From NCBI RefSeq assembly GCF_013204855.1, contig NZ_JABMKZ010000060.1, positions 1-33,364 of the forward strand: DNA of 33,364 nt, read 5' to 3'. Each line of letters starts with the position of its first letter. Position 1 is the first letter of the stretch. The notes below the pieces were generated by a model. It saw nothing but the letters and a program-made list of their open reading frames with translations, ran no database searches and was not told the DNA's origin. The translations under genes and the position numbers were made by a program. Below are positions 29,138 to 33,364 of the stretch, piece by piece. This DNA comes from Paenibacillus alba. GTDB lineage: Bacteria; Bacillota; Bacilli; Paenibacillales; NBRC-103111.

Positions 29138-29855
29138 TACGCATCAGGAATGGTTAGATCAGCTTGAAGCGGAGTCACGTGCGAAACAGAAATCATTTAT
29201 AAATGGCATCGCTAGCAAGCTTGGTAGAGCACGGGTGACTGAGAAACCGGCTCAGCCTTACCGAGGAGCACCTGATTTCTGGCAAGCATTCGAGTGGCCT
29301 CTTGAAGAGAGAATTGAGAAATTTACGGAAAATTTCCAAGCTGCTGGCGGATATGTCGCTCGTTTATCTTCCATGGAAGATGTTAAACATTTCATAGTGA
29401 ATAAAGCACAGGAAATGAGCGCTAAATATATCATCCGGCAAAACCAATCGGAGCTTGATGCTCTTGATTTGGAAGGAGTGCTAAAAGGCACTAACGTATC
29501 GGTTTGGAACCGTGAGCCGGAGACTCACTGGAAAGCCCGCGCCGCTGAAGCGGATTTTGGTATTGTGATGGCGGATTACGCTACAGCGTATACCGGCTCC
29601 ATGACAGTCCTGTCATCTCGGGACAAAGGAAGATCGGTTAGTTTGCTCCCGACAGTATTGATGGCTATTATTCCGGTAGAAAGACTAAACACACGTTTAG
29701 GCGAAACATTAGTTAATTTCGATCATACAGGAAGAGAGAACCTGCCTGCGGGCATTCATTTCATCTCTGGCCCAAGTCGTTCGGCTGATATCGAGAATGA
29801 CCTGACCATTGGGGTTCACGGACCCGGTATTGTGTACGCATTGATCGTTGGGTAA
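29130..29855 (+). CDS. lutC: L-lactate utilisation protein LutC
   Basis: A 241-residue LUD-domain protein (B. subtilis LutC is 240). Start 29130 is chosen because GGAGGAGGG lies 7 bases before it; ATG 29124 is only one base away from that site and the frame opens earlier without another site. Conserved parts are FGIVMADYATAYTGSMTVLSS near 149 (LUD core with G-x-M), SLLPTVLMAIIPVERL near 174, and HFISGPSRSADIENDLTIGVHGPG near 210-235, the signature C-terminus. It completes lutABC. No strong terminator follows within the next 150 bases. Confidence 0.95.
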   Translation: MADTHQEWLDQLEAESRAKQKSFINGIASKLGRARVTEKPAQPYRGAPDFWQAFEWPLEERIEKFTENFQAAGGYVARLSSMEDVKHFIVNKAQEMSAKYIIRQNQSELDALDLEGVLKGTNVSVWNREPETHWKARAAEADFGIVMADYATAYTGSMTVLSSRDKGRSVSLLPTVLMAIIPVERLNTRLGETLVNFDHTGRENLPAGIHFISGPSRSADIENDLTIGVHGPGIVYALIVG

Positions 29856-30019
29856 ATAAAGCAGCGGCAATCTGGGACTCCTATTCCAAGATATCTTTAA
29901 ATCAACATGCGTAGCGCAGATCTCTTGATCTAAAGGGAGGATAGTTCCAGTATTCAGGTCCTGGCGTGAGGTATTGCGAATTATTTCTAAAGTACAGACA
30001 AGGGTTAATTTATTGGTTA

Positions 30020-30048
30020 TTGAATTATTAGTACGATCGTGCTAAATT
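30020..30048 (+). promoter_or_regulatory. Sigma-A promoter with an 18-bp near-palindromic operator
   Basis: TTGAAT (30020-30025), a 17-base spacer and TAAATT (30043-30048) form a promoter 47 bases before the sigma-factor start. The spacer and first -10 bases hold TTAGTACGATCGTGCTAA (30028-30045), a palindrome with a single mismatched pair. Size and symmetry suit a TetR- or MarR-type repressor, but none is encoded in the window. Confidence 0.55.
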
Positions 30049-30094
30049 TTTATTCATGAGTCACCCTTCGGGGAGATCGTTAAGGGAGGCTGCG

Positions 30095-31051
30095 ATGAAC
30101 GAGACCGCATTTGACGAACCATTATTTGCAAGCTTGATGCCGGGCTTAACCTCGTTCTGTTACCGAATGCTAGGCTCCATGGACGATGCGGACGATGCCG
30201 TTCAGGAGACGAGTATTCGGGTCTGGCAGAGCTGGACCACGTTCAGACAGGATTCCTCGTTCAAAACTTGGGTCTATCGGATTGCCTCCAACCTGTGCTT
30301 GGACAAGCTGAGACAATCCAAACGCCGCGCGCTTCCCGTTGACTTGTTCGACCCGGCCGTCGCCATCGTCGAGCCGCGCGACACGCTGCCGGACTCTGCC
30401 TGGATCTGGCCGTCCCCCGACTTTGGGGGCAATCCGGAGGATCGGCTCGTCCGGAGAGATACCCTTCAACTGTGCTTCATCGCTCTCCTGCAGACCTTGC
30501 CTCCGCGGCAGCGCGCGGTACTCATTTTGAAGGATGTATTTGAATGGTCCTCCAAGCAGATCGCGGAAACGTTGGCGATGTCGCCGGCAGCGGTGAACAG
30601 CGCCTTACAAAGAGCCCGAGAGACGATGGACCGGGCGCAGCTTCGCTCGGATGAGCTCAGCAGCATGGACGTTCAACCGGAGCAGCAGCTGCTGTCCCGG
30701 TATGTGGAGGCCTTCGAGCAATTCGATATTGCTGCGCTCATCGCGTTGTTCCACGAGGAAGGCTGCATGTCGATGCCGCCCTTCGAGATGTGGATCCGCG
30801 GCAAGGAAGATTTGTCCGCCTTCTATTTGCTTACTCGCTGGCATTGCGAAGGTTCGCGATTTGTGCCCATTACGGTGAATGGCGGTTATCCGGCGTTGGC
30901 CCAGTATATGCCGGGCAAAGAGGGCTCTGGCCTGGTACCCTGGGGCATCCACGTCATCGAAACCAAAGAAAATCAAATCCTGCACGTTCAAAACTTCATT
31001 CATACGTCATTATTTTCGCGATTTGGGCTGCCTGAGCGAATTGACCCATGA
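30095..31051 (+). CDS. ECF-type sigma-70 factor with C-terminal SnoaL-like domain
   Basis: A 318-residue protein. Start ATG 30095 is chosen over 30056 because AAGGGAGG lies 5 bases before it. Sigma region 2 is at about 15-80 (YRMLGSMDDADDAVQETSIRVWQSW, FKTWVYRIASNLCLDKLR) and region 4 at about 140-190 (LPPRQRAVLILKDVFEWSSKQIAETLAMSPAAVNSALQRAR). From about 205 to 310 a SnoaL/NTF2-like domain follows (YVEAFEQFDIAALIALFHEEGCMSMPPFEMWIRGKEDL). This is the architecture of the SigG/TIGR02960-type ECF group, where the tail is believed to modulate activity in place of a separate anti-sigma factor. No anti-sigma gene is adjacent. An SRPBCC and a VOC protein gene follow, typical companions of such sigma factors. 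Confidence 0.9.
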   Translation: MNETAFDEPLFASLMPGLTSFCYRMLGSMDDADDAVQETSIRVWQSWTTFRQDSSFKTWVYRIASNLCLDKLRQSKRRALPVDLFDPAVAIVEPRDTLPDSAWIWPSPDFGGNPEDRLVRRDTLQLCFIALLQTLPPRQRAVLILKDVFEWSSKQIAETLAMSPAAVNSALQRARETMDRAQLRSDELSSMDVQPEQQLLSRYVEAFEQFDIAALIALFHEEGCMSMPPFEMWIRGKEDLSAFYLLTRWHCEGSRFVPITVNGGYPALAQYMPGKEGSGLVPWGIHVIETKENQILHVQNFIHTSLFSRFGLPERIDP

Positions 31052-31127
31052 ATTTCGTCATTGGCTTACGTCTATATCATTGAGAATAACCAAACGACGA
31101 ATATCATGAGAGAGGTGTCTATTTAAA

Positions 31128-31553
31128 ATGGAAACGAGCCAACCGACGAAAGTAACCGTGCAAGCCGTCATTCAAGCCCCTGTCGAGAAGGTATGGCGCT
31201 TTTGGACCGAGCCGGATCACGTCACGAAGTGGAATCAAGCGTCCGAGGACTGGCATGCGCCGAGAGCTGTAAACGATCTGCGGGTCGGCGGCAAGTTTCT
31301 GACACGGATGGAAGCGAAGGATGGCAGCATGGGCTTTGATTTTGGCGGCGTCTACGATGTCGTGAATCGGCATGAGGCGATCGGCTACACCGTGGAAGAC
31401 GGAAGAAGAGTGGATATTGCTTTCGTCTATCAAGGGAATGAGACGAAGGTCATTGAAACGTTCGACGCGGAAAGCTCCAATCCCGTCGAGTTCCAGCAAG
31501 CAGGCTGGCAAGCGATCATGGACAATTTCAAAGCCTATACCGAACCAAACTAA
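31128..31553 (+). CDS. SRPBCC (AHSA1-like) small-molecule-binding domain protein
   Basis: A 141-residue START-fold protein. The N-terminal pattern KVTVQAVIQAPVEKVWRFWTEPDHVTKWNQASEDWHAP is the hallmark of the activator-of-Hsp90-ATPase-like SRPBCC group. A strand series follows (RVGGKFLTRMEAKDGSMGFDFGGVYDVV), then a C-terminal helix (QQAGWQAIMDNFKAYTE). These single-domain proteins have a deep hydrophobic pocket, and most have no known ligand. It lies 76 bases after the sigma-factor gene on the same strand with AGAGAGGTG upstream, and probably shares its transcript. A strong terminator follows. Confidence 0.9.
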   Translation: METSQPTKVTVQAVIQAPVEKVWRFWTEPDHVTKWNQASEDWHAPRAVNDLRVGGKFLTRMEAKDGSMGFDFGGVYDVVNRHEAIGYTVEDGRRVDIAFVYQGNETKVIETFDAESSNPVEFQQAGWQAIMDNFKAYTEPN

Positions 31554-31564
31554 TCATCGCGAAG

Positions 31565-31600
31565 AAGACGCCAGGGAAGATGCCCGGCGTCTTTCTTTTT
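31565..31600. terminator. Intrinsic terminator between convergent genes
   Basis: AAGACGCC (31565-31572) pairs with GGCGTCTT (31586-31593), with three more G-C pairs beyond a bulged A and a 6-base loop, then CTTTCTTTTT-type T-rich sequence. It ends the sigma factor/SRPBCC transcript and may also act on the convergent VOC gene. Confidence 0.8.
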
Positions 31601-31632
31601 GAACCCTAGTACGAGCGTATTCTCCGTTAGCC

Positions 31633-32049
31633 TTAACCTTGTGCCGTATCCATGTTCATGTAGTTAATGGCCCACAGATGGCCGTCCAAGTCCACGAAGC
31701 CCCAATGATACATGAACCCATGTTCTTCAGGTTCCGCGTGCAATTTCCCGCCCAAGGAGACCGCGGTATTCACGATTTCATCGACCTTTTCCCGGCTCTC
31801 GAAGGCCAATGCGATCGTCATCTGCGCATACTTGCTCGTATCGACGGATTCCTTCTCCGTGAGCGTAATAAAGAATGCTTGATTGATCAGCATGACCTGC
31901 AGGTTGTCGCCGATCACAATGGCTACCGAATTCTCATTGTCGGGGAATTGCGGGTTGAGCTCGAATCCGAGTCCGGTGAAGAACGCTTTCGATTGTTCTA
32001 CGTTTTTTACAGGCAGGTTGAAGCTCGTGAATGCGGACGTTAATGCCAT
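31633..32049 (-). CDS. VOC-family (glyoxalase/bleomycin-resistance-like) protein
   Basis: A 138-residue protein with the two-module betaalphabetabetabeta fold of the vicinal-oxygen-chelate family: FTSFNLPVKNVEQSKAFFTGLGFELN at the start, a middle strand AIVIGDNLQVMLI, and the C-terminal module GGKLHAEPEEHGFMYHWGFVDLDGHLWAINYM. D-x-DGH-x-W is the conserved end of this subgroup. Start ATG 32049 has AGAGGTG 8 bases upstream; the TTG two codons earlier is too close to it. Substrate unknown; the subgroup is often annotated as glyoxalase or PhnB-like. Convergent with the SRPBCC gene. Confidence 0.88.
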   Translation of the reverse strand: MALTSAFTSFNLPVKNVEQSKAFFTGLGFELNPQFPDNENSVAIVIGDNLQVMLINQAFFITLTEKESVDTSKYAQMTIALAFESREKVDEIVNTAVSLGGKLHAEPEEHGFMYHWGFVDLDGHLWAINYMNMDTAQG

Positions 32050-32299
32050 TTTCAAAACACCTCTTCGTCAAATTAGTTTGTGTTCATTTATGCCTTCGTA
32101 TATATAGACGACAGCCGATCCGGAAATTCATCGGTCTCATGGATTCGGAAGCGTAAATTTTGAAAAATAACTGGGTATTGAGTTCGAATACCCGCCATTC
32201 CCGTAAGGTTGCTTATTCTTATTGTGTGCAGGGATAAAGATTGAACCTCTCTAAAAAGGAATTCGTCTGAATATATGACAATTAAAGGGTGGGTATCGA

Positions 32300-32755
32300 G
32301 TGTTTACGATTCGGCGGGACAGCAGATCGCATATTCGATCTCAACTCACTCCCTATACTTTACTTTCAAAACAGGCTTTAAGCAAGAAGCGGCGGAGGCG
32401 CACCGTAGTATTAGGTGATTCTGATCTAACTAGTTTTCTTATCCATAATGGTGATCTTCAAGACAAGTTGGATAATCCCTTAGGAGATGTGGAGATTGAG
32501 GGATATGAAGCACTAGATATTACTTTTGATTCAGTTGACATAGACGAAGATCAGGTTATTTTCGAAGGGAAATTTGAAGTAGAATTAGAAACCCTAATTA
32601 CAGAAAGTTACTCAAGAAATTATTCCTCTGAAAAAAAACGACCAATTACTATTACCGGCTCAATCATCTTAGAATTTGCAGTTGACTTCAGTCAAGAAGA
32701 TGATTTTATTAATTATGAAACATGCACAATCGAGGTAGGTGGATTTGAAGTGTAG
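32300..32755 (+). CDS. Unassigned acidic protein with basic N-terminus
   Basis: A 151-residue protein that I do not recognise. GTG 32300 has AAAGGGTGGG upstream. The first 37 residues are strongly basic (RSHIRSQ, KKRRRRT). The rest is acidic and strand-rich (DNPLGDVEIEGYEALDITFDSVDIDEDQVIFEGKFEVELETLI..., ITGSIILEFAVDF), resembling a small beta-sandwich or barrel. There are no Cys residues until near the end, no membrane segment and no signal peptide. A zinc-ribbon-like gene starts 11 bases after its stop in another frame, and one terminator ends both, so they are probably one unit. The basic lead joined to an acidic body could be a truncation or fusion of a longer parent. Confidence 0.55.
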   Translation: MFTIRRDSRSHIRSQLTPYTLLSKQALSKKRRRRTVVLGDSDLTSFLIHNGDLQDKLDNPLGDVEIEGYEALDITFDSVDIDEDQVIFEGKFEVELETLITESYSRNYSSEKKRPITITGSIILEFAVDFSQEDDFINYETCTIEVGGFEV

Positions 32756-32766
32756 AAATTGTTGGT

Positions 32767-32985
32767 TTGTACGACAATGATGCGCATGAGGATGCCGATT
32801 ATGATGATGATGACAGATGCTCCGATTGTGGGAGGACGAATGCTCAATATTTCAAACATAATGATGATCAGCTTTGTGAACAATGCTCTTATTCGTATCA
32901 GACTTGCCCTGAATGTGGGAGATTATTCGAGGAAGGAACAATAGGAGCATTTTGCGACAATTGTGAGATGGAGCACGCGAACTAA
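32767..32985 (+). CDS. Small protein with four CxxC motifs (zinc-ribbon-like)
   Basis: A 72-residue protein with an acidic start (a D/E-rich run of 12), then four CxxC pairs: CSDC near 18, CEQC near 37, CPEC near 48 and CDNC near 63. Two zinc ribbons are expected. Start is TTG 32767; the ribosome site is poor (GAGGTAGGTGG lies about 24 bases upstream), so translation may be coupled to the preceding gene, whose stop is 11 bases before. No ATG or GTG start is available in frame. Function unknown. It could bind a partner or nucleic acid and may act with the acidic protein before it. Confidence 0.6.
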   Translation: MYDNDAHEDADYDDDDRCSDCGRTNAQYFKHNDDQLCEQCSYSYQTCPECGRLFEEGTIGAFCDNCEMEHAN

Positions 32986-32990
32986 TAATT

Positions 32991-33028
32991 AAAAGCGCCT
33001 TCGAAAAATTTAGAAGGCGCTTTTAAAT
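32991..33028 (+). terminator. Intrinsic terminator after the zinc-ribbon gene
   Basis: AAAAGCGCCTTC (32991-33002) and GAAGGCGCTTTT (33013-33024) form a perfect 12-bp stem with a 10-base loop. The A and T ends make it functional in both directions. Confidence 0.85.
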
Positions 33029-33071
33029 CTTATTTTAATGTAGGGGAATTTGTTTTGTGTCGTTAGACAAG

Positions 33072-33175
33072 TGTCGGGTGACAAGAACATTATTTCATTA
33101 ATTACCGCGTAAATCGCGGTTTTTTTATTTTATGGGATCAAGTTCTTGTCACGAGCCAATGACAAGAACTTGATC
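33072..33175 (+). repeat. Terminator-bearing dispersed element, copy B
   Basis: The left block TGTCGGGTGACAAGAACATT (33072-33091) and right block GGATCAAGTTCTTGTCA (33135-33151) start 63 bases apart, as in copy A at 19200. Between them ACCGCG-TAAAT-CGCGGT (33104-33120) followed by T7 is a perfect small terminator. The right block is repeated as an inverted copy: GATCAAGTTCTTGTCA (33136-33151) and TGACAAGAACTTGATC (33160-33175) form a flawless 16-bp inverted repeat around 8 bases. No coding capacity. Confidence 0.7.
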
Positions 33176-33364
33176 TCATTCCCGATAGATGGGTTCGGGA
33201 GTGAATGAGGTGGATATAGAAATACCTGGAAAGGATACCTATGATTGAACTACCATGAAAATTAGAAAGCTGGCAGTCGAAGAAAAAGACATCACTAAAT
33301 AAGACGCGGCTCAGTCTCTTTTAAAAAAATTGCAGCGCATAGGATTTGCGTAATCCGTAGATCA
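33176..33364. other. Right edge with short decayed frames
   Basis: No intact gene. A GTG at 33210 after ATGAGG opens a 12-codon frame (VDIEIPGKDTYD) that resembles the first residues of a HAD-type phosphatase but stops at once. From about 33256, MKIRKLAVEEKDITK stops at TAA and continues in frame as DAAQSLLKKLQRIGFA. That looks like a coding remnant with one nonsense change. Neither is long enough to assign. Confidence 0.35.

Noticed and set aside
33210..33248. Start of a possible HAD-type phosphatase (VDIEIPGKDTYD)
   Set aside because: Only 12 codons before a stop; resemblance to a family N-terminus is not enough to call even a pseudogene.
1..33364. CRISPR arrays, rRNA or tRNA genes, intact transposases, prophage genes
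   Set aside because: None seen on either strand. The only repeats found are the roughly 100-base element copies, the 30-base regulator box pair and short hairpins.

Overview
The window looks like chromosomal DNA of a spore-forming, low-to-medium GC Bacillota, most likely Paenibacillus or a close relative. The signs are strong GGAGG-type ribosome sites, a YheC/YheD spore-coat ATP-grasp protein, a CotA-type laccase, OmpR/HisKA two-component pairs and a lutABC operon. No rRNA, tRNA, CRISPR array or complete transposase was found. Base composition varies: the epimerase/LysR block (about 17.4-19.2 kb) is visibly AT-rich, while the sugar operon (20.5-24.2 kb) and the sigma factor block (30-31.5 kb) are GC-richer.

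Layout. 1-5.1 kb is dense in decayed genes: a broken DedA gene, a glycosyltransferase N-terminus, an SDR N-terminus and unassigned pieces. They lie around an intact small membrane protein, an OmpR-type regulator with its kinase, and a YheC/YheD gene. 5.2-10.5 kb holds a multicopper oxidase and a three-subunit molybdenum hydroxylase whose large subunit seems to start at ATC. 10.5-11.5 kb is a FUSC-type exporter on the minus strand. 11.7-16.3 kb is a flavin electron-transfer cluster: a frameshifted small membrane protein, a regulator/kinase pair, an exported FMN-binding protein, ApbE flavinyltransferase and an RnfD/NqrB-like membrane protein. 16.5-19.2 kb holds an ICMT-like methyltransferase and a divergent uronate-dehydrogenase-like/LysR pair.

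19.4-29.9 kb is the metabolic core. A divergent AraC regulator faces a five-gene operon: a double-length UxaA-type dehydratase, an aldo/keto reductase, an amidohydrolase-type lactonase, an SDR and an FAH-type hydrolase. After a terminator comes lutABC. Together they fit a non-phosphorylating 6-deoxyhexose route (L-fucose favoured, L-rhamnose possible): sugar to lactone, to aldonate, to 2-keto-3-deoxy acid, to 2,4-diketo acid, to pyruvate plus L-lactate, with LutABC oxidising the L-lactate to pyruvate. The unusual element is the 900-residue UxaA-type protein where known L-fuconate pathways use an enolase-superfamily dehydratase. Its two halves carry complementary sets of conserved residues.

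30-33.4 kb holds a sigma factor with a SnoaL-like tail behind a promoter containing an 18-bp near-palindrome, SRPBCC and VOC proteins, and two small unassigned genes. Two copies of a roughly 100-bp element, each with an internal terminator and identical 63-bp internal spacing, lie at 19.2 and 33.1 kb. The first supplies the 3' end of the LysR gene.

The best candidates for something undescribed are the mosaic UxaA sugar operon coupled to lutABC, and the two-component-controlled flavin module. In the module, both promoters share a TTTCA-N6-TTTCA box exactly 11 nt before the -10.
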